A stretch of 64,000 nucleotides of DNA from Comamonadaceae bacterium (GTDB lineage: Bacteria > Pseudomonadota > Gammaproteobacteria > Burkholderiales > Burkholderiaceae_C). This document shows positions 1 to 8,854 of this stretch, in pieces. The notes under the pieces are model-generated. The model did no database searches. It was not told the origin of the DNA and saw nothing but the letters and a program-made list of their open reading frames with translations. Position 1 is the first letter of the stretch; the number at the start of each line of letters is the position of its first letter. The stretch spans positions 62,001 to 126,000 of the forward strand of contig CANCER010000005.1 in assembly GCA_947375135.1 (NCBI GenBank). Direction: 5' to 3'. The position numbers were made by a program, and so were the translations under genes.

Positions 1-822
1 GTGATGGTGGTGGGCACCATTGCGATCGGGCAGACCCTGATCATCCTGACCGCCGGTATCGACCTGTCCTGTGGCATGGTCATGGCGCTGGGCTCCATCG
101 TGATGACCAAATTCGCAGCCGACTACGGTCTGAGCGCGCCCGTGGCCATCCTCTGCGGCATCGCCGTCACCGCCCTGTTCGGCCTGATCAACGGCCTGCT
201 GGTGACACGCGTCAAGCTGCCCCCGTTCATCGTCACCCTGGGCACCCTCAACATTGCCTTTGCCGTGACGCAGCTCTATTCGCATGCGCAAACCATTACC
301 AATATTCCCGATGGCATGAGCCTGCTGGGTGAAACTTTTGAGCTGGGCGGCGCCCGCGTGGCCTATGGTGTGGTGTTGATGCTGGGCATGTACCTCGCCA
401 CCTGGGTCTGGCTGCGCGATACCGCCCAGGGCCGCCACATCTACGCCGTGGGCAACAGCCCCGAAGCCACCCGTCTGGCCGGCATTTCCACCGAAAAAGT
501 GCTGCTGGGCGTGTACGTGCTGGCCGGTGTGTTCTACGGCATTGCCTCGGCCTTGACCGTGGCCCGTACCGGTGCCGGTGACCCCAATGGCGGTCAAACC
601 GACAACCTGGACGCCATCACTGCCGTGGTGCTGGGCGGCACCAGCCTGTTTGGCGGGCGCGGCATCATCCTGGGCACGTTGATAGGCGCCATGATTGTGG
701 GCGTGTTCCGCAACGGCCTGACCCTGATGGGTGTGTCCTCTGTCTACCAAGTACTGGTCACTGGCGTCCTCGTGATTCTGGCCGTGGCCACCGACCAAAT
801 GTCCCGCAAAGGAGGCCGTTAA
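1..822 (+). CDS. Sugar ABC transporter permease (RbsC/FrcC type), 5' end outside the window
   Basis: Inner-membrane permease of a CUT2-type sugar importer. The visible 273 residues are strongly hydrophobic and carry the family segment ILTAGIDLSCG near residue 14-24 and the loop DAITAVVLGGTSLFGGRG near 202-219, both typical of RbsC/FrcC/XylH proteins. Family members are usually about 320-350 residues, so some 50-70 N-terminal residues probably lie upstream of base 1; the GTG at base 1 is unlikely to be the true start. The stop overlaps the start of the ATPase gene by one base (TAATG), showing one operon. The sugar cannot be read from sequence. The neighbouring FucU-type mutarotase hints at a pyranose such as fucose, ribose or fructose, but this is inference. 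Confidence 0.9.
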   Translation: MMVVGTIAIGQTLIILTAGIDLSCGMVMALGSIVMTKFAADYGLSAPVAILCGIAVTALFGLINGLLVTRVKLPPFIVTLGTLNIAFAVTQLYSHAQTITNIPDGMSLLGETFELGGARVAYGVVLMLGMYLATWVWLRDTAQGRHIYAVGNSPEATRLAGISTEKVLLGVYVLAGVFYGIASALTVARTGAGDPNGGQTDNLDAITAVVLGGTSLFGGRGIILGTLIGAMIVGVFRNGLTLMGVSSVYQVLVTGVLVILAVATDQMSRKGGR

Positions 823-1613
823 TGTCTGCTCAACACCAAATCGTCATGCAGGCCAAGGGCCTGATCAAACGCTACGGCCAAGTCACCGCCCTGGATGGCG
901 CCGACTTTGAACTGCGTGCCGGCGAAATCCTGGCCGTGATCGGCGACAACGGCGCCGGCAAGTCCAGCCTGATCAAGTGCCTGTCGGGCGCCACCATTCC
1001 CGATGAGGGCGAGATTCAATTGGACGGCAAGGTCATCCATTTCCGCAGCCCGATCGACGCGCGAATGGCCGGGATCGAGACCGTGTACCAGGATCTGGCC
1101 GTGGCCCCTGCCATGTCGATTGCCGAAAACCTGTTCCTGGGCCGCGAACTGCGCCGCTCAGGCCTCTTGGGCCTGCTCGGTTTCATCGACAAGAAGAAGA
1201 TGCTGGAAGAAAGCATCTCCCGCATGAACGACCTGAAGGTCGGCATCCGCTCCATGACCCAAGCCGTGGAAACGCTCTCCGGCGGTCAGCGCCAATGCGT
1301 GGCCGTAGGCCGTGCAGCCGCCTTTGCGCAGCACGTGGTCATCATGGACGAGCCGACCGCCGCGCTGGGTGTGAAGGAAGGCAATATGGTGCTGGAACTG
1401 ATCCGCCGCGTGCGCGACAAGGGCCTGCCCGTGGTGCTGATTTCGCACAACATGCCGCACGTCTTTGAAGTGGCCGACCGCATCCACATTGCCCGCCTGG
1501 GCAAGCGCGCGGCCGTGGTCAACCCCAAGAAGATCAGCATGAGCGACACCGTGGCCGTGATGACCGGCGCCAAGTCCGTCAGCGACCTGCCCGAAGACGC
1601 GTTGGCGCACTAA
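822..1613 (+). CDS. Sugar ABC transporter ATP-binding protein (FrcA type)
   Basis: Cytoplasmic ATPase partner of the upstream permease. It has Walker A GDNGAGKSS (around residue 42-50), signature LSGGQRQCVAVGRA (around 154-167) and Walker B VVIMDEPTAALG (around 175-186). At 263 residues it holds a single nucleotide-binding domain, like Sinorhizobium FrcA and unlike the duplicated 500-residue RbsA/XylG proteins. The ATG at 822 overlaps the permease stop and is preceded by a GGAGG ribosome site at 811-815. A fucU-like gene follows after 17 bases. Confidence 0.93.
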   Translation: MSAQHQIVMQAKGLIKRYGQVTALDGADFELRAGEILAVIGDNGAGKSSLIKCLSGATIPDEGEIQLDGKVIHFRSPIDARMAGIETVYQDLAVAPAMSIAENLFLGRELRRSGLLGLLGFIDKKKMLEESISRMNDLKVGIRSMTQAVETLSGGQRQCVAVGRAAAFAQHVVIMDEPTAALGVKEGNMVLELIRRVRDKGLPVVLISHNMPHVFEVADRIHIARLGKRAAVVNPKKISMSDTVAVMTGAKSVSDLPEDALAH

Positions 1614-1630
1614 GCACAGGAAAAATCAAC

Positions 1631-2083
1631 ATGCTCAAGGGAATCGACCCGGTCTTGACCCCGGACCTGCTCAAGCTCCTGATGGAGATGGGCCATGACG
1701 ACGCCATCGTGCTGGCGGATGCCAACTTCACCGCCGTGCGCTATGCCGGCGGCAAGCCCATCATCCGCCTGCCCGGTATCGGCATGGCGCGCGCCGTGCA
1801 AGCCATTACCTCGCTGCTACCGCTGGTGGCCGACGAGGTGCATCCGGTGGGTTTCATGCAGGTCAGCGGCCAGCCAACCGACTACCGCTCGGCCCTGCAA
1901 CGCGAAGTGCTGGCCAGCCTGGAGCCCACCTTCCTGGCCGGCCAAAGCGCTGAGGGGATTGAACGCTTTGCCTTTTACGAGCGCACCAAGAGTGCCTTTG
2001 CCATCATCCTGACGGGCGAGCAACAGCCTTTTGGAAACTTCTTGCTGCGCAAAGGCGTTATCGGCGAAACTTTGCGCCCATGA
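1631..2083 (+). CDS. fucU: RbsD/FucU-family sugar mutarotase
   Basis: Small cytosolic protein that interconverts anomers of a sugar so that the imported form can enter catabolism. The 150 residues resemble E. coli FucU across their length: N-terminal MLKGIDPVLTPDLLKLLMEM, the early MGHDDAIVLADANF with the conserved His and Asp, and the C-terminal RFAFYERTKSAFAIILTGE followed by FGNFLLRKGV. It sits between the ATPase and the ROK regulator; its stop overlaps the regulator start as ATGA. FucU acts on fucose, ribose and related sugars; which one applies here is unknown. Confidence 0.87.
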   Translation: MLKGIDPVLTPDLLKLLMEMGHDDAIVLADANFTAVRYAGGKPIIRLPGIGMARAVQAITSLLPLVADEVHPVGFMQVSGQPTDYRSALQREVLASLEPTFLAGQSAEGIERFAFYERTKSAFAIILTGEQQPFGNFLLRKGVIGETLRP

Positions 2084-3333
2084 GCTATGTAGCAACGCCC
2101 GACAGCCTGACCCTCTCCAAGGGCAACGGGCGCCCGGGCGCGCCGCCGGTGCTGCGGCCCCGTGGCTCCAACCATGTGGGTATGCGCCAGTTCAACGAGC
2201 GGGTGGTGCTGCATGCTATCCGCCTCAACGGCAGTCTGCCCAAGGCCGAGATCGCGCGCCTGACCGGCCTCACCGCCCAGACCATCGGCCTGATCACCAC
2301 CCGTCTGGAAGACGACGGCTTGCTGATCCGCCATGAGCCCGTGCGGGGACGCATAGGCCAGCCCTCGGTGCCCATGGCGCTGAATCCGGATGGTGCTTTT
2401 TCGGTCGGCATCAAGATCGGCCGGCGCAGTGCCGACTTGCTGCTGGTGGACTTCACCGGTGCGGTGCGCCGGCGCGAGTCCATGCACTACACCTTCCCCG
2501 ATGCGCAGACCCTGCTGCCCGCCATCAAGACCCATATGGCAGCCCTTCAGGACGGCCTGGGTGCGCTGGCCCTGCGGCTGGTCGGCGTCGGCTTGGCGGC
2601 ACCCTTCAACCTGGGAGGCTGGCACAAGATGCTGGGCCTGCCGCCCACCGTGTCGGACGAGTGGAACCATATCGACCTGAGCGCCCAGGTCCAGTCCTTC
2701 ACCGAGGCCCCGGTCAGCTTTGCCCGTGACACCGCGGCCGCCTGCGTGGCCGAACTGGTGGCCGGGCGCGGGCGCGATCTGAAAAGCTTTCTCTACCTGT
2801 TTGTCGACACCTTTGTCGGGGGCGGCCTGGTCATCAACTCCCATTTGCACAACGGCGTGCACGGCAATGCCGGCGCAGTGGCCTCGCTGCCCTTGCAGGT
2901 ATCCACAGGTAAAAGCCTGCCCGAGCAGTTGCTGGCCCGTGCCTCCCTGTGGGAGCTGGAGCAACGCTTCAAGGAACACGGTCTGGACCCCACCGCCGCC
3001 TACGACGCGCGCGCCATGGAAGCACCTTACGAGGTGTTCACCAGCGCCTGGATAGCGAGTGCTTCGCTGGCACTGGCGCAGTGTGTGGTCAGTGGCACCG
3101 CCTTCCTGGATATCGACGCCGTGGTGATCGATGGCTCCATCACCCGCGCCATGTTGGCGCGTTTGATTGCGCACACCCAAGCGGCCCTGGCCACCTACGA
3201 TTGGGAAGGCCTGTGGCCTGCCACCCTGGTAGCCGGCAGCATTGGCTCCGACGCCCGGGCGCTGGGCGGCGCGCTGTTGCCGCTGCACGAAAATTTTGCC
3301 CCGGACCGGGACATCTTTCTCAAGGCCAGTTAG
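2080..3333 (+). CDS. ROK-family transcriptional regulator
   Basis: Probable local repressor of the sugar ABC operon. The N-terminal part (about residues 27-85) holds a winged helix-turn-helix (LPKAEIARLTGLTAQTIGLI), followed by a ROK/NagC-like sugar-binding domain. The zinc motif CxCGxxGCxE of ROK kinases is missing; the region around HGNAGAVASLPL occupies that place. It is therefore a regulator or sensor and not a sugar kinase. The ATGA overlap with fucU indicates translational coupling, so the regulator is made with the operon it probably controls. The ligand is not readable from sequence. Confidence 0.88.
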   Translation: MSYVATPDSLTLSKGNGRPGAPPVLRPRGSNHVGMRQFNERVVLHAIRLNGSLPKAEIARLTGLTAQTIGLITTRLEDDGLLIRHEPVRGRIGQPSVPMALNPDGAFSVGIKIGRRSADLLLVDFTGAVRRRESMHYTFPDAQTLLPAIKTHMAALQDGLGALALRLVGVGLAAPFNLGGWHKMLGLPPTVSDEWNHIDLSAQVQSFTEAPVSFARDTAAACVAELVAGRGRDLKSFLYLFVDTFVGGGLVINSHLHNGVHGNAGAVASLPLQVSTGKSLPEQLLARASLWELEQRFKEHGLDPTAAYDARAMEAPYEVFTSAWIASASLALAQCVVSGTAFLDIDAVVIDGSITRAMLARLIAHTQAALATYDWEGLWPATLVAGSIGSDARALGGALLPLHENFAPDRDIFLKAS

Positions 3334-3466
3334 GTATGGATGTCCCTGCCGGGCCGCTTTCCAAGGCGAACGCCGGTGGGTGGCGATTTAAATGCATCGT
3401 TATGTGAACAAGGCGTTATATTTCTCTATGGATGCGTCCGTGCATCCCATAAAAGAGGAGAAATAG

Positions 3467-3865
3467 ATGACACCGCCCCTTGCCACCAACGCACCCGCTG
3501 AAGGCATCCCGCAACCGGTCAGGATATTCACCTGGCTCTTGGTCTGTGCGGGGCTGTTTTTTGCGTATGTATTTACCTTCAACCCCGGCTTGAGCTTTCC
3601 CGGCGCCCGGATTACAGATTACTCATCGCAACTGGGCTTTGCCAGCACCGGCGTGCGGGTACTTGGCAGCGTGGCCGCCTTGCTGATTTCCCTGATTTTC
3701 AACAAACCGCAGTGGTTGCTGATCACGCTGGTCTCCCGGCTGTTCATCGAGGTGGGTGACATCCTGGTCGGCCTGGCGATTGGCGGCACCCTGATCAACA
3801 CCGTCATGATCGGCATGCTTGCCATGCTGGAGTTATGGGCCGTTCTCAGGCTCTTGAAATCCTGA
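3467..3865 (+). CDS. Small membrane protein, DUF4345-like
   Basis: A 132-residue integral membrane protein with about four hydrophobic helices (roughly residues 21-42, 58-80, 83-100 and 104-128). The central GARITDYSSQLGFASTGVRVLGS region looks like the DUF4345 family, whose function is unknown. The start is fixed by a strong GAGGAG ribosome site at 3455-3460. The 134 bases upstream are non-coding and hold a short inverted repeat (ATGGATGC at 3427-3434 with GCATCCCAT at 3441-3449) next to the ribosome site. It converges on the histidine kinase gene with a 4-base gap. Confidence 0.7.
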   Translation: MTPPLATNAPAEGIPQPVRIFTWLLVCAGLFFAYVFTFNPGLSFPGARITDYSSQLGFASTGVRVLGSVAALLISLIFNKPQWLLITLVSRLFIEVGDILVGLAIGGTLINTVMIGMLAMLELWAVLRLLKS

Positions 3866-3869
3866 AGAT

Positions 3870-5144
3870 CTAAGCGGCCAGCGGCAGGCGCACCTCAAAG
3901 CAGGCGCCACCATCGGGCCGGTTGCGGCATTGCACCGTGCCGCCGTGGCGCTGGGTGATGGACTTCACCAGCGCCAGGCCTAAGCCCACGCCGCCCTCGC
4001 GCTCGGACGCACCGGGCAGACGGTAAAAGGGCTCAAATATGCGTTCCGACAATCCCTCCGGCACACCGGGGCCGCGGTCGCTGACCTGCACGGTGGCAAA
4101 GCCGTCGGCCGTACGGATGGCCAGTGTGACTTCACCGGCACCATAACGCCTGGCGTTTTCCAGCAGGTTGCGCACCACACGGCGCAGCAACTTGGCCACA
4201 CCTCCCACCAGCACGGAGGACACCTCCACATCCAGCGTGGCCTGGGTGCGGGCGCACTCTTCGGCTGCCAGCCCGACCAGGTCGACCGGCTCCACCGTGC
4301 CCAGGTCGGCCTCCTTGGCATCCAGACGGCTGGCCAGCAGGATTTCGTCAATCAACTGGTCCAACTCACCGATGTTGCGGGTGATTTCATTCCTGGCCAC
4401 AACGCTGGTGTTGCTGCCCATCAGTTCCAGACCCATGCGGATACGGGTGAGCGGTGAGCGCAGCTCGTGCGAGGCATTGGCCAACAAGGACTTCTGTGAA
4501 GTGAGCAGGTCTTCCCGCGTCTTGACCAGGGTTTGGATCTGCTCGGCGGCGGTGTTGAAGCGCTCGGCCAGAAAGCCCACCTCGTCCCGGCCGCCGGTGG
4601 CCATGCGCACGCTCAGGTCGCCGTCACCCCAACGTTCCACATTGCGCTGCAGGGCTTCGAGGCGGTGCGTGAGGCGCCTCACAATGGGATAGATGGCCAG
4701 GGCTACCGCCACCGCCACCAGGCTCAGCATCCAGAAAAAGCCAAACGGGGCGCGCCAAGCGGCAGCCGGCGTTCGGGGCAAATGCAGGTGCATGGTTTGG
4801 CCGTCGTTCATGCGCACGGTGAACTCCGGGCCGTAACCGTATTTACCGTGCAGGGGGATCTCCTGGGCGTCTTCATGCGGGGCTTGCGCATCCGGTGTGC
4901 CGACGGGTGCATCCGGTTGCACCCGCTCATGTGCATGCCAGGCCGCGCTGCCTTCGGGGCTGCGGCCCAGGCGCACCTGGCCGTTTCCAATGATTTCGCC
5001 CGTGGCACTGCGCACCACCACCTCGCGCAACGGCGGCTCGGCCGTCATGCGCCAGACCCAGCCCACCAGCAAGGTCAACACGGCAACCGCCAGCACCACG
5101 GCCAGCCAGATGCGCACATACAGTTTCTGGAAGAAAAGACTCAC
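3870..5144 (-). CDS. Two-component sensor histidine kinase (HAMP, HisKA, HATPase)
   Basis: Inner-membrane sensor kinase paired with the OmpR-type regulator just upstream. There is an N-terminal membrane helix (LAVVLAVAVLTLLVG), a periplasmic region of about 120 residues, a second membrane helix (FFWMLSLVAVAVALAIY), HAMP, then HisKA with NASHELRSPLTRIRMGLELM, an N-box at NLLENARRYG and G-boxes DRGPGVPEG and GVGLGLALVKS. The frame is open to a GTG at 5228 that would overlap the regulator gene, but those extra residues do not look like protein. The GTG at 5144, giving a short basic N-terminus before the first helix, is preferred. The periplasmic part (His, Pro and Asp rich) resembles RstB/CpxA-like sensors; the stimulus is unknown. 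Confidence 0.9.
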   Translation of the reverse strand: MSLFFQKLYVRIWLAVVLAVAVLTLLVGWVWRMTAEPPLREVVVRSATGEIIGNGQVRLGRSPEGSAAWHAHERVQPDAPVGTPDAQAPHEDAQEIPLHGKYGYGPEFTVRMNDGQTMHLHLPRTPAAAWRAPFGFFWMLSLVAVAVALAIYPIVRRLTHRLEALQRNVERWGDGDLSVRMATGGRDEVGFLAERFNTAAEQIQTLVKTREDLLTSQKSLLANASHELRSPLTRIRMGLELMGSNTSVVARNEITRNIGELDQLIDEILLASRLDAKEADLGTVEPVDLVGLAAEECARTQATLDVEVSSVLVGGVAKLLRRVVRNLLENARRYGAGEVTLAIRTADGFATVQVSDRGPGVPEGLSERIFEPFYRLPGASEREGGVGLGLALVKSITQRHGGTVQCRNRPDGGACFEVRLPLAA

Positions 5145-5193
5145 GGTTTGGACTTTATGTTGCGCACGCTGGCGATTGCTCCCGGCAGGGTTT

Positions 5194-5913
5194 CTATTCC
5201 TGCTGCCGGGCAAAGACGTAGCCGACACCGCGCACGGTCAGTATGCGTTTGGGATCCTTGGGGTCGGCTTCTATGGCGGCGCGTATGCGGCCCATGTGCA
5301 CGTCGATGGAACGGTCGAAGGCTTCGAGTTCACGGCCCCGCACAGCCTCCATGATCTGGTCGCGCGTGAGCACACGGCCGGCGCGCTCGGCCAGGGCCAC
5401 CAGCAGATCAAACTGGTACGAGGTCAGGTCGCAAGCCTCGTTTCCGACCGTCACGGTGCGGGCATCGCGGTCAATCGTGAGGGAGCCGAAGCGCAAGGTG
5501 TTCTGGCTGGCGGCGCTGGGCGCCTCGGTGCGGCGCCGCAAAATGGCGCGAACCCGGGCGAGCAATTCGCGGGGCTCAAACGGCTTGGGCAGGTAATCAT
5601 CAGCGCCCATCTCCAGGCCAATGATGCGGTCCATGGGGTCGCCCTTGGCGGTCAGCATCAAGATCGGAATCTGCGCCACGGCATGGGGCAGGGCGCGCAC
5701 GCGGCGGCACACTTCCAAGCCGTCGATGTCGGGCAGCATCAGATCCAGGATCACCAGCTCGGGCGGGTGGTTGTCGCCCTGCTGGCTCAGGCGCGCCATG
5801 CCGGACAGGCCATCGGGCGCCTTGCTGACGGTGAATCCGTTTTGTTCCAGGTACTCACCCACCATCGTGGCCAGGCGGGCGTCGTCTTCAATCATTAGCA
5901 GGTGTTGGCTCAT
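5194..5913 (-). CDS. OmpR-family response regulator
   Basis: 239-residue DNA-binding response regulator. The receiver domain has acidic residues E9-D11, phospho-acceptor D57 in LVILDLMLPD and conserved K110 in YLPKPFEP; a Trans_reg_C winged helix follows (residues about 140-235, ending with RTV..GVGYVF). ATG at 5913 gives the typical start MSQHLLMIEDD. It is cotranscribed with the kinase downstream and is most like RstA/CpxR-type regulators. Targets cannot be deduced here. Confidence 0.93.
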   Translation of the reverse strand: MSQHLLMIEDDARLATMVGEYLEQNGFTVSKAPDGLSGMARLSQQGDNHPPELVILDLMLPDIDGLEVCRRVRALPHAVAQIPILMLTAKGDPMDRIIGLEMGADDYLPKPFEPRELLARVRAILRRRTEAPSAASQNTLRFGSLTIDRDARTVTVGNEACDLTSYQFDLLVALAERAGRVLTRDQIMEAVRGRELEAFDRSIDVHMGRIRAAIEADPKDPKRILTVRGVGYVFARQQE

Positions 5914-6004
5914 GCAGCGCAGTCTAGCGCCGCCGCTATACCAGGCGATAGGCGGGGCTTGAAGAGGGGGTAAAGAAAAGTAAACCGCAGACGGCCCCGC
6001 ACCC

Positions 6005-7354
6005 TTACACCTGGGGCAACAAAAAGCGCCGCTCCCAGGCGCTGATTTCGCGCAGATAGCTCTGGTACTCCACCGCCTTGACCGCGCAGTAGCCGGTGAC
6101 AAAGGCCTCGCCCAGCAGGGCGCGGGCAGCAGGGCTGTGCGCCATGCGCTCGTGTGCCGGCAAGAAGCTGCGCTCCAGTCCGTGCGACTGCGCGTAGGCA
6201 TTGGCGCCCGGCTCCAGCGGCGCGGCGGGTTGCAGCGCTTCGTCCATGCCGGCCAGCCCGGCAGCCAGTGATGCGGCAATCGCCAGGTAGGGGTTGGCGT
6301 CGGCCCCGGCGATGCGGTTTTCCACCCGGCGCGCGGCCGGGCTGCTCTTGGGTATGCGCAGACCCGCGGTGCGGTTGTCGTGGCCCCACGCCAGATTGAT
6401 GGGCGCCTGGCTGCCGGCTACAAAGCGGCGGTAGGAATTCACGAAGGGCGCAAACACCAGCATCAGGTCCGGGCCGTAGGTCTGAATTCCGGCAATGAAG
6501 TGGCCAAAGGCGGCGCTCTCGGAACCGTCTTCATTGCTGAAAATATTGCGGCCCGCGCTGTCCACCACGCTCTGGTGCAGGTGCATGGAGCTGCCCTGCG
6601 CACCGGCAATCGGCTTGGCCATGAAGACGGCGTTCAGGCCATGCTGGATGGCGATCTCCTTGGCCGCGTACTTGAACAAAAAGGCCTGGTCGGCCACCGC
6701 CACCGGGTCGCCGTGCAACAGGTTGATCTCGAACTGGGTGGCACCCACCTCATGGATCCAGGTGTCGGCCCGCACGCCCAAACCATCCAGCGCAGTGCGG
6801 AATGCATTCCAGAAGCCGGCGTGCTCGTTGAGCATGTTCATGCTGAAGGCGGACTGTCCGGCTTCCGCCCGGCCGTTGCGTGCCACCGGCGCGGTGAGCG
6901 GGAGGGCCGGGTCCACACAGGGTGCGGTCAGATAGAACTCGATCTCGGGCGCCACCACCGGCGTGAGGCCCTGCGCGGTATAGCGTGCCACTACCGTCTG
7001 CAAGAGCGAGCGCGCCGAAAACGCGCAGGGCTCGCCGTTGAGCTCCACACAGTCGTGGATGGCAAAGGCGCGCGGCACGCTGGACCAGGGCGAGAGCTTC
7101 AAGGTGGCGTAGTCCGGCACCAGGCGCACATCGGGGTCGGCGTCCGGAAAGATCGCGTCGTAGGAGTAGTCGCCCGTCACGCACTGCATGGGAATGGCCT
7201 GGGCAATGCGCAACTCGGTACCGGCAGCAAAGCTGGCCGCAGGCATCAACTTGCCGCGCGGATAGCCCGACACGTCCGGAAAAATGCACTCCACATCGCG
7301 CACGCCGTGCTGGTCAAAAAAGGCTTGCAGTGCGGCGGGGGTGGGCTGTGTCAT
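6005..7354 (-). CDS. Glutamine-synthetase-family protein (PuuA-like ligase)
   Basis: ATP-dependent glutamate-amine ligase of the type III/PuuA-like glutamine synthetase family, cytosolic. Motifs: FPDVSGYPRGKLMPA near the N-terminus, the metal ligands in APEIEFYL and FEINLLHGDP, the ATP-binding GSSMHLHQSV, and NLAWGHDNRTAGLRIP with RVENRIAGADANPYLA near the C-terminus. The 449-residue length fits the family. The classic Tyr adenylylation loop of GlnA is absent, so this is more likely a gamma-glutamyl-amine (for example putrescine) ligase than the nitrogen-assimilating GlnA. The ATG at 7354 is chosen because upstream residues look non-coding. No puu genes are adjacent. Confidence 0.88.
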   Translation of the reverse strand: MTQPTPAALQAFFDQHGVRDVECIFPDVSGYPRGKLMPAASFAAGTELRIAQAIPMQCVTGDYSYDAIFPDADPDVRLVPDYATLKLSPWSSVPRAFAIHDCVELNGEPCAFSARSLLQTVVARYTAQGLTPVVAPEIEFYLTAPCVDPALPLTAPVARNGRAEAGQSAFSMNMLNEHAGFWNAFRTALDGLGVRADTWIHEVGATQFEINLLHGDPVAVADQAFLFKYAAKEIAIQHGLNAVFMAKPIAGAQGSSMHLHQSVVDSAGRNIFSNEDGSESAAFGHFIAGIQTYGPDLMLVFAPFVNSYRRFVAGSQAPINLAWGHDNRTAGLRIPKSSPAARRVENRIAGADANPYLAIAASLAAGLAGMDEALQPAAPLEPGANAYAQSHGLERSFLPAHERMAHSPAARALLGEAFVTGYCAVKAVEYQSYLREISAWERRFLLPQV

Positions 7355-7454
7355 GATGAAGTTCTGCTGAAGCGAAGGGGTGTGTTGCAAGCCCATTCTC
7401 GCGGAAATAAGCCCCGGCCCCGGGACCACTTTGCTGAGTTGAAACGGACACGCT

Positions 7455-8561
7455 ATGCCCCCCAAGTCCTCTTCTACGGAACTGCCCGCCACCATGCAAG
7501 CCATGGTCACGGTCGGCCAGGGCGGCTATGCGCAACTGGTCTATCGCGAAGTACCCATGCCGCAGCTGCAGCCCGGCGAGGTGCTGCTGCAGGTGCTGGC
7601 GGCCGGCATCAACAACACCGACATCAACACGCGCGTGGGCTGGTACGGAGCCGTCGCCGCGCCGGCAAACGCCGCACCCAAGCCCGGCGCAGCTGTCGTG
7701 GCCGGGCTTGCGGGATGGAACGGCGCCACGCCCTTTCCACTGATCCAGGGTGCGGACTGCTGCGGCCTGGTGGTGGCGCTGGCGCCGGATGTGGCCGCGC
7801 AACCACACGGTGTGCCGCGTATCGGCCAGCGCGTGCTGGTGCGCAGTTGCATGCGCGTGGCGGGTTTCGCCTCCCTGGACACGCGCTGGTTGGGCACTGA
7901 CTTTGACGGCGCGTTTGCCGACTACGTGAAAGTGCCGGCCAGTGAAGTCTTTGCGGTGCACAGCGACTGGAGCGATGTCGAATTGGCCTCGCTACCCTGT
8001 GCCTGGGGCACGGCGGAGAACATGTTGCACCGGGCGGGTGTGGCAGCGGGTGAGCGGGTCTGGGTGACGGGTGCCTCGGGCGGTGTCGGCTCCGCCGTGG
8101 TGCAACTGGCCAAACGGCGCGGCGCCCATGTCACCGCCTTGACCAGCCGCGACAAGCGCGATGCGGTGCTGGCCTTGGGTGCAGACCTGGCCCTGTGCCG
8201 GGAAGACGGTGCCGCTGCATGGCAGGGCTTGCCGAGCGCCGATGTGGTGGTGGACAACGTGGCCGGCGCCGGTTTTGGCGCGCTGCTCAAAGCCCTGCGA
8301 CGCGGCGGGCGCTATGTGTCATCGGGTGCGATTGCCGGGGCCGATGTGGCGCTGGACATGCGCGACTTGTACCTGAAGGACCTCACCCTGATCGGCTGCA
8401 CCGCGTGGGACGAGCCGGTGTTCCCCAACCTGATCGGCTACGTGGAGCGCAACGAAGTTCGCCCGCTGGTGGCTGCCAGTTATGCGCTCAAGGACATGGC
8501 CTTGGCGCAGCAGGCGTTTCTGGAAAAGCGCCATGTGGGAAATCTGGTGTTGGTACCTTGA
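7455..8561 (+). CDS. Zinc-binding-dehydrogenase-family (MDR) oxidoreductase
   Basis: 368-residue medium-chain dehydrogenase/reductase. It has the GroES-like N-terminal domain (GEVLLQVLAAGINNTDINTR, residues about 35-55) and a Rossmann fold with VTGASGGVGSAVVQLAKRRGA near residue 203-223. The catalytic and structural Cys sets of true zinc alcohol dehydrogenases are not evident, which points to a quinone-oxidoreductase-like NAD(P)H enzyme. It is transcribed divergently from the glutamine-synthetase-like gene with about 100 bases between them. The start could also be the internal ATG at 7494. Substrate unknown. Confidence 0.85.
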   Translation: MPPKSSSTELPATMQAMVTVGQGGYAQLVYREVPMPQLQPGEVLLQVLAAGINNTDINTRVGWYGAVAAPANAAPKPGAAVVAGLAGWNGATPFPLIQGADCCGLVVALAPDVAAQPHGVPRIGQRVLVRSCMRVAGFASLDTRWLGTDFDGAFADYVKVPASEVFAVHSDWSDVELASLPCAWGTAENMLHRAGVAAGERVWVTGASGGVGSAVVQLAKRRGAHVTALTSRDKRDAVLALGADLALCREDGAAAWQGLPSADVVVDNVAGAGFGALLKALRRGGRYVSSGAIAGADVALDMRDLYLKDLTLIGCTAWDEPVFPNLIGYVERNEVRPLVAASYALKDMALAQQAFLEKRHVGNLVLVP

Positions 8562-8613
8562 GCAGGGACGCAGTCACTTCAGGTCTGCGCGACTTCAAGC
8601 CTCAGGCCGCCAT

Positions 8614-8679
8614 GGCACTCAGCGCCGTCCGTGTCCTCCGCCCTGCGGGCTCCCCCTTTACCTACCGGCGCTGAGCGCC
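8614..8679. repeat. Inverted-repeat hairpin element, copy 1
   Basis: Arms at 8614-8627 and 8666-8679 (GGCaCTCAGCGCCG, 13 of 14 bases paired) flank a 38-base core at 8628-8665 that contains the mini-palindrome GCCCTGCGGGC. The core recurs in opposite orientation in copy 2 (34 of 38 bases identical by eye), while the arms of the two copies are unrelated. It lies between convergent genes, so a terminator role is possible, but no T-run follows. Confidence 0.75.
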
Positions 8680-8760
8680 ACGGCGTCCTGAGTCTGCCGA
8701 CGTGGCTGGCGCCAGTGGGGTAAGAATGCCTTGGGCCTAGACATGCCCACTGTGCAGGTT

Positions 8761-8854
8761 GCCGACGCCATCGGGGTAGACGGTTCCGGGAGGTAGAGGA
8801 GGAGCCCGCAGGGCGGGGGACACGGACGGAACCGTCTACCCCGGTGGCGTCGGC
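8761..8854. repeat. Inverted-repeat hairpin element, copy 2
   Basis: Long hairpin with 28-base arms at 8761-8788 and 8827-8854, 27 of 28 bases complementary (left arm begins GCCGACGCCATCGGGG, right arm ends GGTGGCGTCGGC). The 38-base loop at 8789-8826 is the reverse complement of the copy 1 core. Between the copies (8680-8760) is an unexplained spacer containing the perfect palindrome CTGGCGCCAG at 8706-8715. The 8562-8888 gap holds no gene that I can support. Confidence 0.8.

Noticed and set aside
7455..8561. Classical zinc alcohol dehydrogenase
   Set aside because: The catalytic and structural Cys/His sets are not evident, so only the wider MDR family is claimed.
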